Source of the DNA: Actinoplanes couchii
Lineage (GTDB): Bacteria > Actinomycetota > Actinomycetes > Mycobacteriales > Micromonosporaceae
Length of the DNA stretch: 64,000 nt
Direction of reading: 5' to 3'
Assembly: GCF_016862075.1 (NCBI RefSeq)
Contig: NZ_BOMG01000080.1
Span: forward strand, 61,958 to 125,957
In this document: positions 8,422 through 15,704 of the stretch, one piece after another
Layout: every line of letters begins with the position of its first letter
Numbering within the stretch: the first letter of the stretch is position 1
Made by a program: the position numbers and the translations under genes
Notes under the pieces: model-generated
The model's database searches: none
Seen by the model: only the letters and a program-made list of their open reading frames with translations
Told to the model about the DNA's origin: nothing

Positions 8422-8849
8422 CGGCGCGTCTCCTCCAGCGTCTCGTTGTCCAGCTCGTCCGCGTCGAGTTCCTCGGCGTCCGAGCCCTCGTCACGCTCGG
8501 CCAGCTCGCGCACGCGGCGGTCCTCGGCGTCGTCCTGCACCTCGTCGTGGCCGGACAGACGCCAGCTGCGATAGGCCACCGCCAGCAGGAACGCCGTCAT
8601 CCCGAGCGTGATCACGATGGCGGTCAGGATCATCGCCTGCGGCAGCGGATCGGTCATCTCGGCGGTGTCGGCGGTTCCGACGATCGGCGGCGCGCCCGGC
8701 TCGGCGGATGCCAGAACCAGCAGGTTGGCGCCGTTGCCGAGCAGCATCACCCCGAGCAGCACCCGGGTCAGCGTCCGTTCCAGCAGCAGGGTCGTCCCGG
8801 CGGCGAACAGCACGCCGACCGCGATCAACAGCACGATGCTCGGTCTCAT
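8418..8849 (-). CDS. mrpC: Mrp antiporter subunit C
   Basis: NuoK-like subunit with three membrane segments in residues 1-100, including LLGVMLLGNGANLLVL and DPLPQAMILTAIVITLG, both signature stretches. A charged tail of about 40 residues rich in Glu/Asp/Arg (EDRRVRELAERDEGSD) follows, so the protein is longer than the usual 110-120 residues. ATGA overlaps join it to mrpA before and mrpD after. Confidence 0.94.
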   Translation of the reverse strand: MRPSIVLLIAVGVLFAAGTTLLLERTLTRVLLGVMLLGNGANLLVLASAEPGAPPIVGTADTAEMTDPLPQAMILTAIVITLGMTAFLLAVAYRSWRLSGHDEVQDDAEDRRVRELAERDEGSDAEELDADELDNETLEETRR

Positions 8850-11665
8850 ACGAGTTCCTCCTGAGGCCGTTTCTCGTGGGCCGGGGCGGTGGGCTGGGCG
8901 TGCCTGTCGATCTCGGCGCCGAGGCTGCGCAGCACGTCCAAGACCAGGCCGATGACGATGAGGTAGACGCCGATGTCGAACAGCGCCGACGTCACCAGGT
9001 GCAGATGGCCGAGCAGCGGGATGTGCAGGTCGATGATCGCGCTCTGCAGCACCTCACCACCCAGGACCAGCGCGCCCACACCGGTGCCGACCGCCAGCAG
9101 CAGGCCCGCGCCGAGCACCGCGCCGGCGTCGACCGGGGCCGCCGCGGCCAGCTCGAACCGGCCGCCGGCCAGGTAGCGCACGGTCAGCGCCAGACCCGCG
9201 ACGAGTCCGCCGGTGAATCCGCCGCCGGGCGTGTCGTGCCCGGTGAACAGCAGGTACACCGAGAGCAGCACGATGGCGTGGAACAGCAGCCGGGTGACCA
9301 CCTCCAGCATGGTCGAGCGGCGCCCGGCCTCCATGGTGTGCCCGGCCATCAACCACACCGGCTCGCCCGCGGGCGGATCCGTCGGGGTGCCGACCGGGCC
9401 GCGCCGGTGCAGCTCACCGGCGTGCCGGAAGATCAGGCTGGCCACCCCGGTCGCGACCGCGACCAGCACGGCGATCTCACCCATCGTGTCCCAGGCGCGG
9501 ATGTCGACGAGGATCACGTTGACGATGTTGTGCCCGCCGCCGTAGGTCACGGCCAGCTCCGGATAGTCGATCGACACCGGGATCGCCTGCCGCGCCGACA
9601 CCGCCAGATAGCCGACGCCGGCCATCACCGTGCCGACCGCCATCCCGATCCCGACCCGGACCCGGCGCCGCCACGAACCCGGCCGCTGCGAGAAGTGACT
9701 CGGCAGCCGCCGCAGCACCAGCACCACCATGACCAGCGTGACCGTCTCCACCAGGAACTGGGTCAGCGCCAGGTCGGGAGCGCCGTGCAGCAGGAAGATC
9801 CCGGCGTTCGCGTAGCCGGTGATACCGACCAGGATCACCGCGGTCAGCCGCCGCCGGGCCGGCACCGCGAACACCGCGGCCACCACCGACACGGCCACCG
9901 GAAGCAGATGCAACGGCGTGTCCCAGAGCCGGAACTGCGAACCGGACGGCCAGCCCGCGATCATCGCCGGACCCGCCGTCGCGATCAGCACCAGCAGGAT
10001 CGTCGCCAGGTAGAACGGCAGCGAACCCCGCTGCGTCGCACCGGTCACCTCCACGGCGAGCCGGTCCATCCCGGTCATGATCCGTTCGTAGACACCGCCG
10101 CCGGGTTTCGGCCCGGCCTTGCCGGCCGGCATCAGCCGGAACAGTGCCAGGCCTCCGGCCAGCACCAGAACCGACAACAGCAGCGGCACACCGAGTCCGT
10201 GCCACAGCGCCAGGTGGTCGGTGCTCGGGCCGTTTGCGAAGCCGCTGGTGTACGGCGAGAGCAGCTCGTCGACGAACCCGGCACCCACACCGGCCCCGAT
10301 CCCGGCGACGGCCAGCACCACCGGGGCCACCAGCAGCGACCCGGCCGGTGCGGGCTCGGTCTGCTCACCGCCCTTGGACGCGAAGGCACCCCACAGGAAC
10401 CGGGTCGTATAGGCCACCGTCAGCACCGACCCGGCCAGCACCCCGGCGAGCACGATCCACCCGGTGGTCCCGGAGTCGAGCAGCGCGGCGAACACCGCTT
10501 CCTTGCCGACGAAACCGATCGCCGGAGGCAGCCCGGCCATCGACGCCGCCGCCAGCACGGACGCCGCCAGCAGCACCGGGGCACGTCGCCCCAGCCCGTT
10601 GAGCTGCCGCAGGTCACGGGTGCCGGTGGTCTTGTCGACGACCCCGACGATCAGGAACAGGGCGGCTTTGAACAACGCGTGCCCGAGGACCATCGCCACC
10701 CCGGCGAGAGCCATCTCCGGCGAACCGAACCCGAGCACCGCCGTCAGCAGACCCAGTTGACTGACCGTGCCGTACGCCAGGAGCAGTTTGAGGTCCTGCT
10801 GGAACAGCGCGGCCCAGCCGCCGACGAGCATGGTGACCAGGCCCAGTCCGACGGACAGGGCCTGCCAGGTCACGGCTGCGGTGCCACCGGCCGCCACGAC
10901 CGCCGGAGCGAGCTTGGCCACCAGGAACACGCCCGCCTTGACCATCGCGGCGGCGTGCAGGTAGGCGCTGACCGGAGTCGGCGCCGCCATCGCGGCCGGC
11001 AGCCAGAAGCTGACCGGGAAGATCGCCGATTTGGACAGCGCCCCGGCCAGGATCAGCACCACGGCGACCACCAGCGCAGTGCCGCCGGGCAGCGCGGTGG
11101 ACATCTCCGACCAGCGGTAACTGCCCGCGTGCTGACCGAGGATGACGATGCCGACCAGCATCGCCAGGCCGCCCGCGGTGGTGACGATGAGCGCCTGCAA
11201 CGCGGCCCGGCGACCCGGGCGGGCCGTGCCGTTGTGGCCGATCAGCAGGTAGGAGAAGACCGTGGTCAGTTCCCAGAACACATACATCAGGAGAAGGTCG
11301 TCACTGACGATCAGGCCCAGCATCGCGCCGGCGAAACCGGTGAACACCGCCGCGAACCGGCCCAGGCCAGGGTCGTCGGCCGAGAAGTAACGCGCGCAGT
11401 AGACCAGGACCAGGGCGCCGACCCCGCCGACCAGGGAAACCAGCAGCCACGACAGGGTGTCGACCCGCAGTGCCAAGGCGAGGCCCAGGTCCGGCACCCA
11501 GGGGTGGATCCACTCCCGGGGCGGCCCGCCGACGTTGGTGACCGCCCAGCCGAAGACGGCCAGCGGCACGGTCGCCAGCAGGTAGAACGCGCGCGGGCCG
11601 AGGACACGGACCAGTGCCGGCGCCAGCACTGCCGCGACCAGGTGCGCACCGAGCAGGATCAGCAC
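8846..11665 (-). CDS. mrpA: Mrp antiporter subunit A fused to subunit B
   Basis: The largest Mrp subunit, part of the ion path. Residues about 1-500 are the ND5-like core (YVFWELTTVFSYLLIGHN with the key Glu, KSAIFPVSFWLPAAMAAPTP with the key Lys). A middle MrpA-specific membrane region follows, and the C-terminal 140 residues (LLFHAIVLLSVYLLFTGHD, GGGFTGGLVAGLALTVRYL) are the MrpB domain, so no separate mrpB exists. The total of 939 residues matches such fusions. GTG 11665 overlaps the regulator gene's end by seven bases. With C, D, E, F and G the complex appears complete: monovalent cation export against proton entry and pH control. Confidence 0.95.
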   Translation of the reverse strand: MLILLGAHLVAAVLAPALVRVLGPRAFYLLATVPLAVFGWAVTNVGGPPREWIHPWVPDLGLALALRVDTLSWLLVSLVGGVGALVLVYCARYFSADDPGLGRFAAVFTGFAGAMLGLIVSDDLLLMYVFWELTTVFSYLLIGHNGTARPGRRAALQALIVTTAGGLAMLVGIVILGQHAGSYRWSEMSTALPGGTALVVAVVLILAGALSKSAIFPVSFWLPAAMAAPTPVSAYLHAAAMVKAGVFLVAKLAPAVVAAGGTAAVTWQALSVGLGLVTMLVGGWAALFQQDLKLLLAYGTVSQLGLLTAVLGFGSPEMALAGVAMVLGHALFKAALFLIVGVVDKTTGTRDLRQLNGLGRRAPVLLAASVLAAASMAGLPPAIGFVGKEAVFAALLDSGTTGWIVLAGVLAGSVLTVAYTTRFLWGAFASKGGEQTEPAPAGSLLVAPVVLAVAGIGAGVGAGFVDELLSPYTSGFANGPSTDHLALWHGLGVPLLLSVLVLAGGLALFRLMPAGKAGPKPGGGVYERIMTGMDRLAVEVTGATQRGSLPFYLATILLVLIATAGPAMIAGWPSGSQFRLWDTPLHLLPVAVSVVAAVFAVPARRRLTAVILVGITGYANAGIFLLHGAPDLALTQFLVETVTLVMVVLVLRRLPSHFSQRPGSWRRRVRVGIGMAVGTVMAGVGYLAVSARQAIPVSIDYPELAVTYGGGHNIVNVILVDIRAWDTMGEIAVLVAVATGVASLIFRHAGELHRRGPVGTPTDPPAGEPVWLMAGHTMEAGRRSTMLEVVTRLLFHAIVLLSVYLLFTGHDTPGGGFTGGLVAGLALTVRYLAGGRFELAAAAPVDAGAVLGAGLLLAVGTGVGALVLGGEVLQSAIIDLHIPLLGHLHLVTSALFDIGVYLIVIGLVLDVLRSLGAEIDRHAQPTAPAHEKRPQEELV

Positions 11666-12129
11666 GGCGCCGCCAGCAGGTCGTGCAGCCGGGCCAGAGC
11701 AGCCGAGCTGCCGATGGCGATCAGTATGTCGCCGGGCAGAAGCTTGAGTGTGGGGTCCGGGTGGGGGAGCACCCGGACTCCGCGGATCACGGCGACGACC
11801 TCGGTGCCGTGGGGTGTCGCGAGCGGCCGGTCGGTGAACGCGGAACCGGCCGGAACCCGGATCCGGACCGCCTGCAGACCACTCGCGGGCTGGGCGGGGC
11901 CGGCGACGTGGTCGAGCGTCACCGTCGCGTGCAGCACGTCGGCGACCAGGTGCGCCTCGTCCGGGCCGAGCATGACCGAGAGAGCCACCCGGTCCGGCTC
12001 GGCCGGGTCGTAGATGGCGATGTCGCGCCCGCCGTCGGGCCGGGCCACGATGCCCAGCCGCTCCCCGTCACGGGTGGTGAGCAGGTGTGACACGCCGACT
12101 CCGGGCAGACCGATCCGTTCCAGCGTCAT
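11659..12129 (-). CDS. TrkA-C domain regulator of cation antiport
   Basis: ATG 12129 is chosen because GGGAGG lies at the right distance (12137-12142 on the plus strand); a longer in-frame reading upstream has no ribosome site. The first half (LERIGLPGVGVSHLLTTRDG, RLGIVARPDGGRDIAIYDP) resembles the N-terminal domain of cation:proton antiporter regulatory subunits. The last 75 residues (IRVPAGSAFTDRPL, GTEVVAVIRG, LLPGDILIAIGS) are an RCK/TrkA-C domain that binds small ligands such as nucleotides. Being first in the mrp operon it probably gates or senses for the antiporter, which is an unusual partner for Mrp. Confidence 0.85.
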   Translation of the reverse strand: MTLERIGLPGVGVSHLLTTRDGERLGIVARPDGGRDIAIYDPAEPDRVALSVMLGPDEAHLVADVLHATVTLDHVAGPAQPASGLQAVRIRVPAGSAFTDRPLATPHGTEVVAVIRGVRVLPHPDPTLKLLPGDILIAIGSSAALARLHDLLAAPC

Positions 12130-12215
12130 CGCGGCACCTCCCACTCGTTTCTGCACGTCCTCCATCCAAGTCAGCGGGGCCGCCGGTGACCATCCGGCTA
12201 GCTCTCCATTTCTCG

Positions 12216-12275
12216 TGCGGGTAGCCACCCATCCCGAGTACGGACAGCCGAACCTTTAATGGGTGGCTGCCCGTA
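12216..12275. promoter_or_regulatory. long inverted repeat between mrp operon and two-component genes
   Basis: GGGTAGCCACCCAT (12219-12232) pairs with ATGGGTGGCTGCCC (12259-12272) at 13 of 14 positions, with further pairing just outside, across a 26-nt centre. It lies in the only noncoding space between the divergent mrp operon and the sensor kinase gene. Each half also contains GGGT-N4-(A/G)CCC. It suits a dimeric regulator, possibly the response regulator next door. Confidence 0.65.
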
Positions 12276-12324
12276 TGGACGTTGCGTGCCCCGATCGGGG
12301 ACGCTGGGCCGGACAGAGGTGATG

Positions 12325-13329
12325 ATGGGCGGGATGATGCGAGAAACACAGCGGTTGTCCCTGTTCTGGCGGATATTCCTGCTCAACGCCGCGGTCGTCA
12401 CGGTGGCGTTCGCCGTGCTGATGTTCGGCCCGTTCACGGTGTCCGCACCGGTGCTGATGACCGAGGCGGCGCTGCTCAGCGGGGTGCTGGTGGTGATGCT
12501 GGTCGCCAACGCCGGCCTGCTGCGCCTCGGGCTGGCCCCGCTGGAGCGGCTGGCCCGCACCATGTCCACGGTCGATCTCCTCCGTCCCGGTCACCGGCTC
12601 GCGGTCACCGGACGCAGTGGCATCGCAGACCTGATCAGGAGCTTCAACACCATGCTCGACCGCCTTGAGGCAGAACGCGCCACCAGCGCCGCCCGGGCGC
12701 TGTCGGCGCAGGAAGCCGAGCGCAAACGTATTGCCCAGGAGCTGCACGACGAGGTGGGGCAGACCCTCACGGCCGTGCTGCTGGAGCTGAAACGGGTCGC
12801 CGACCACGCTCCCGAGCCGGTCTCCGGTGAGGTGCGCCAGGTGCAGGAGACCATCCGGAACGGGCTCGACGAGATCCGGCGCATCGCCCGCCGGCTACGC
12901 CCCGGGGTGCTCGAGGAGCTGGGGCTGTCCAGTGCGCTCAAGTCGCTGGCCGGCGAGTTCTCCACCGGCGGGTTGACAGTGCGCCGCAATATCGACGGGG
13001 ACCTGCCTGATCTTGGGAAGGAGGCGGAACTGGTGCTGTACCGGGTCGCACAGGAGTCGCTGACCAACACCGCACGGCATTCCGGCGCACGTCAGGTCAG
13101 CCTGTGCCTGTCACATGTGCCGGGCTCGGCCGCCGGGCCCGCCGAGATCGAGTTGCGGATCCGAGACGACGGGGCCGGTGTGGGTGGTGCCCCCGAGGGG
13201 GCCGGGATCCGGGGCATGCGTGAGCGGGCCCTGCTGATCGGCGCCGACCTGCACGTCGGTCCCGCTCCCGGGCAGGGCACCGAGATCCGGTTGCGTGTGC
13301 CACTCGGGGGAGAGGAAACCCACCCATGA
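12325..13329 (+). CDS. sensor histidine kinase (HisKA_3 type)
   Basis: Two membrane segments (residues about 12-32 and 40-60) enclose almost no extracellular loop, so it may sense the membrane itself. A HAMP region follows (LAPLERLARTMSTVD), then the dimerisation/phosphoacceptor helix with His in RIAQELHDEVGQTLT, and the HATPase domain (YRVAQESLTNTARHSGA, DDGAGV, GAGIRGMRERA). Several ATGs (12322, 12325, 12334, 12337) are possible; 12325 has AGAGG spaced about 5 nt upstream. The stop overlaps the regulator start as ATGA. It is divergent from the mrp operon, but the stimulus is unknown. Confidence 0.9.
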   Translation: MGGMMRETQRLSLFWRIFLLNAAVVTVAFAVLMFGPFTVSAPVLMTEAALLSGVLVVMLVANAGLLRLGLAPLERLARTMSTVDLLRPGHRLAVTGRSGIADLIRSFNTMLDRLEAERATSAARALSAQEAERKRIAQELHDEVGQTLTAVLLELKRVADHAPEPVSGEVRQVQETIRNGLDEIRRIARRLRPGVLEELGLSSALKSLAGEFSTGGLTVRRNIDGDLPDLGKEAELVLYRVAQESLTNTARHSGARQVSLCLSHVPGSAAGPAEIELRIRDDGAGVGGAPEGAGIRGMRERALLIGADLHVGPAPGQGTEIRLRVPLGGEETHP

Positions 13330-13985
13330 TCGACGGCCGGCCCGCCCGCATCCTGCTGGCTGACGACCACGCGCTGGTCCGCCGCGGGGTCAGGCTCATT
13401 CTCGACAGCGAACCCGACCTGACCGTGGTCGCGGAGGCGTCCGACGGGGCCGAGGCGGTCGCGCAGGCGCGGGCCGAGAGCCCCGATCTGGCGATCCTCG
13501 ACATCGCGATGCCCCGGCTGACCGGGTTGCAGGCGGCGCGGGAGTTGTCGCGGCAGATGCCCGACCTGCGGATTCTGATCCTGACCATGTACGACAACGA
13601 GCAGTACTTCTTCGAGGCGCTGAAAGCCGGCGCCTCCGGATATGTGCTCAAGTCGGTTGCCGACCGGGACCTGGTCGAGGCGTGCCGGGCCGCGGTGCGG
13701 GGCGAGCCGTTCCTGTATCCCGGGGCGGTGAACGCGCTGATCCGCAACTACCTCGAGCGGGTCGCCGACGGGGAGGATCCGTCCGGGCGGACCATCACCG
13801 ATCGTGAGGAGGAGGTGCTGAAGCTGGTCGCCGAGGGCCACTCGTCGAAGGAGATCGCCGACCTGCTCGTGATCAGCGTCAAGACGGTCGAGCGGCACCG
13901 CTCCAACCTGCTGCAGAAACTCGGTCTGCGGGACCGGCTGGAGCTGACCCGATACGCGATCCGGGCCGGCCTGATCGAACCCTGA
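13326..13985 (+). CDS. NarL/FixJ-type response regulator
   Basis: Cognate partner of the preceding kinase. The receiver domain has ADDH at the N-terminus, the phospho-acceptor Asp at about 59 (LAILDIAMPRL), the conserved Thr in ILTMYD and Lys in GYVLKS. A LuxR-type HTH fills residues about 150-210 (ITDREEEVLKLVAEGHSSKE, VKTVERHRSNLLQKLG). It belongs to the subfamily that contains NarL and DevR/DosR, which matters because DosR-like boxes precede the nar genes 14 kb away; whether this protein binds them is inference. The 140 bases after the stop contain only short CACCGGGCGGTGGT-like repeats and no gene. Confidence 0.93.
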   Translation: MIDGRPARILLADDHALVRRGVRLILDSEPDLTVVAEASDGAEAVAQARAESPDLAILDIAMPRLTGLQAARELSRQMPDLRILILTMYDNEQYFFEALKAGASGYVLKSVADRDLVEACRAAVRGEPFLYPGAVNALIRNYLERVADGEDPSGRTITDREEEVLKLVAEGHSSKEIADLLVISVKTVERHRSNLLQKLGLRDRLELTRYAIRAGLIEP

Positions 13986-14125
13986 GCCGCCACGGATTGC
14001 CGGTGCCGCGCCAGGCGATGCGCCGCACGTGACGCCGGGCGCTGGTCAGAGGAACGGGCGCTGGGCGCTGGGCGCCGGGCGGTGGTCAGGGGCTCAGGCA
14101 CCGGGCGGTGGTGCGGTGGTCAGGC

Positions 14126-14734
14126 TCAACTGCCGGGCACCGGGTGGTGGTCCGGGCTCAGGCGGCGGATCGCCGCGGTCAGGCGGGTGGTGTCCAGTTC
14201 GGTGTCGGTGGCCAGGGCGCGGAGGATGAAGCCGTCCAGCACGGCGCAGACGTCGCGGGCGGTGTCGAGGCCGATGGTGGGTGCCAGCATGTCCGGGACG
14301 CCGTCCATCCAGGCCGTGGCCAGCGGGCGTAACGCGGTGTCGCGGGCGGCGGCGACGCAGAGTTCGTATTCGATGTGGACCTGGCGGCGGTCCTTCAGGT
14401 ATTCCTGGGCCAGATCGGTCAGAGCTTCCGGCCAGTCCGGGGATTGGCGCAGACGCTCCTCCCAGATCCGCAGGTCGGCCTGGAGTGCGTCCAGTGCGTG
14501 GTGCAGACCGGCGGCGATCAGATCGTCCAGAGTGGGGAAGTAGTAGGTGGTCGCGCCCAGCGGCAGACCGGCCCGGGCGGCGACCGCGCGATGGGTGGTG
14601 CGGCCCACCCCGTTCTCGGCGACAACCTCCATGGCCGCCTTCGCCAGGGCGGCCCGGCGGGCCTCCGGATCGCGGGCCCGCTGCGGGCGGCGGCCTTCCG
14701 GAGCGCGGGAGGGCTGGGGGCGGCGGGGGGTCAA
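14126..14734 (-). CDS. TetR-family repressor of the SMR pump
   Basis: The N-terminal tail is basic. The HTH lies at residues about 28-75 (AAMEVVAENGVGRTTHRAVA, AGLPLGATTYYFPTLDDLI), and an effector-binding helical domain follows. The start TTG 14734 overlaps the SMR stop as TTGA, so it is translationally coupled and should be repressed together with the pump. The palindromic site upstream of the pair at 15072-15109 is the likely target. The ligand is unknown, presumably a cationic drug exported by the pump. Confidence 0.88.
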   Translation of the reverse strand: MTPRRPQPSRAPEGRRPQRARDPEARRAALAKAAMEVVAENGVGRTTHRAVAARAGLPLGATTYYFPTLDDLIAAGLHHALDALQADLRIWEERLRQSPDWPEALTDLAQEYLKDRRQVHIEYELCVAAARDTALRPLATAWMDGVPDMLAPTIGLDTARDVCAVLDGFILRALATDTELDTTRLTAAIRRLSPDHHPVPGS

Positions 14735-15057
14735 TGAACCTTGCCGCCGGTTACGTTGAGCATTACCACTCCGGCGATGATGAGGGCGATTCCGGCCACT
14801 TTAGCGGTGGTCAGGGATTCGCCCAGGAAGGCCGCGCCGATGGCTACGATCGCGGCCGTTCCGACTCCGGACCAGATCGCGTAGGCGACGCCCACCTCGA
14901 TCCGCTTCACTGCCTGGGCCAGCAGGACGAATGACGCGACGTAACCGACAAGGACGATCACTGTGGGCCACAACCGGGTGAAACCCTCGGTGGCTTTCAT
15001 CAGGCTGGTGGCGATCAACTCGGCGGCGATGGCGGTGAACAGGAAGAAGTAGTGCAC
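14731..15057 (-). CDS. small multidrug resistance efflux protein
   Basis: A 108-residue protein with four membrane segments. Glu13 in AAELIATSLMKATEGF matches the essential Glu14 of EmrE. YVASFVLLAQAVKRIEVGVAYAIWSG (residues about 38-63) is a hallmark stretch of the QacE/EmrE group. It works as a dimer exchanging cationic compounds for protons. GTG 15057 is the start; the promoter and operator lie within 15058-15112. First gene of a two-gene unit with the TetR gene. Confidence 0.93.
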   Translation of the reverse strand: MHYFFLFTAIAAELIATSLMKATEGFTRLWPTVIVLVGYVASFVLLAQAVKRIEVGVAYAIWSGVGTAAIVAIGAAFLGESLTTAKVAGIALIIAGVVMLNVTGGKVH

Positions 15058-15071
15058 GGGCGCCTTCGATC

Positions 15072-15109
15072 ACTCTTGTACGGATGTACAAGTACGATCG
15101 TACAAGAGT
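15072..15109. promoter_or_regulatory. operator for the SMR-TetR unit
   Basis: Perfect 11-bp arms (ACTCTTGTACG at 15072-15082, complement at 15099-15109) enclose 16 nt. Inside them lie CTTGTAC-GGAT-GTACAAG and the 12-bp palindrome GTACGATCGTAC. These overlapping GTAC dyads just upstream of the SMR start are typical of a TetR operator, perhaps for two dimers. Confidence 0.85.
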
Positions 15110-15112
15110 CAC

Positions 15113-15568
15113 TCACTGCAAGGCCATCGCCAGAAAGCCCGCCCCCATCGCCGCGCACAGCAGCCCCAGGCCGATGACCAGCAGCGTGACCTGCCATGCC
15201 TGGTATGCCCCGAGTAGCGCCCCGCGCAAGGTCTCCCCCATGAACGCGGTCTCGCGCAGCCTGCTCAGGCTCTCGTCGGTCTTGTTCTTCTGGCACTCGG
15301 CGGCGATCTCGGCGTAGGTACGCCCACCCGTCGCCGCCACCACGTGATCGGCGATCAGGTCGGAGTAGGCCCGCGCCTCGATACCGGTGCGCACCGGCCG
15401 GCCGGCGTAGGCGCCCAGGGCGGCCGGCAGCCCGGACGGCGGGAACGAGATGCGCTGCTGGACGAGTTCACGGGTGACACTACGGCGGCCGAGCAGGCCC
15501 TGGAAGATCATGATCGGGGCGGCCACCAGCAGAACCAGGCCGACCAGGCCGAGAAGGAACGGAATCAT
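15113..15568 (-). CDS. conserved two-span membrane protein, unknown function
   Basis: ATG 15568 is taken rather than an in-frame GTG farther upstream because the upstream part runs through low-complexity, repeat-bearing DNA. One membrane segment lies at the N-terminus (IPFLLGLVGLVLLVAAPIMI) and another at the C-terminus (LLVIGLGLLCAAMGAGFLAM). Between them is a soluble, mostly cytoplasmic-looking middle of about 90 residues with AYAGRPVRTGIEARAYSDLI and YAEIAAECQKNK. I cannot assign a function; homologous small membrane proteins seem common in this family of bacteria. Confidence 0.7.
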   Translation of the reverse strand: MIPFLLGLVGLVLLVAAPIMIFQGLLGRRSVTRELVQQRISFPPSGLPAALGAYAGRPVRTGIEARAYSDLIADHVVAATGGRTYAEIAAECQKNKTDESLSRLRETAFMGETLRGALLGAYQAWQVTLLVIGLGLLCAAMGAGFLAMALQ

Positions 15569-15624
15569 GCCGCCGAGTCTGGTCCGGCACCGGCCCGCCC
15601 GGGCAGGGACGTACGGCCCGGATG

Positions 15625-15689
15625 TGCCCGGCACCGGTCCTGCGGTGCCGGGCAACCGTTGCCCGGCACCGCAGGACCGGTGCCGGGCA
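15625..15689. repeat. 65-bp double-hairpin inverted repeat
   Basis: A perfect 32-bp inverted repeat (15625-15656 and 15658-15689) has a single central base. Each arm is itself a hairpin (GCCCGGCACC and GGTGCCGGGC around 8 nt). It can fold as one long stem or as two adjacent stem-loops. It sits 16 bases downstream of the amylase stop, so it may serve as its terminator, but the structure resembles REP/BIME elements. Confidence 0.85.
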
Positions 15690-15704
15690 ACGTGGCGGTG
15701 TTCG

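Noticed and set aside
8708..12013. An 1101-residue open frame antisense to mrpA and mrpC
   Set aside because: Its Gln/His/Arg/Asp-rich composition is the usual antisense shadow of membrane-protein genes; the minus strand carries the Mrp operon.
12259..12321. N-terminal extension of the sensor kinase from ATG 12259
   Set aside because: This ATG is inside the right arm of the inverted repeat, lacks a ribosome site, and the extra residues are not membrane- or domain-like.
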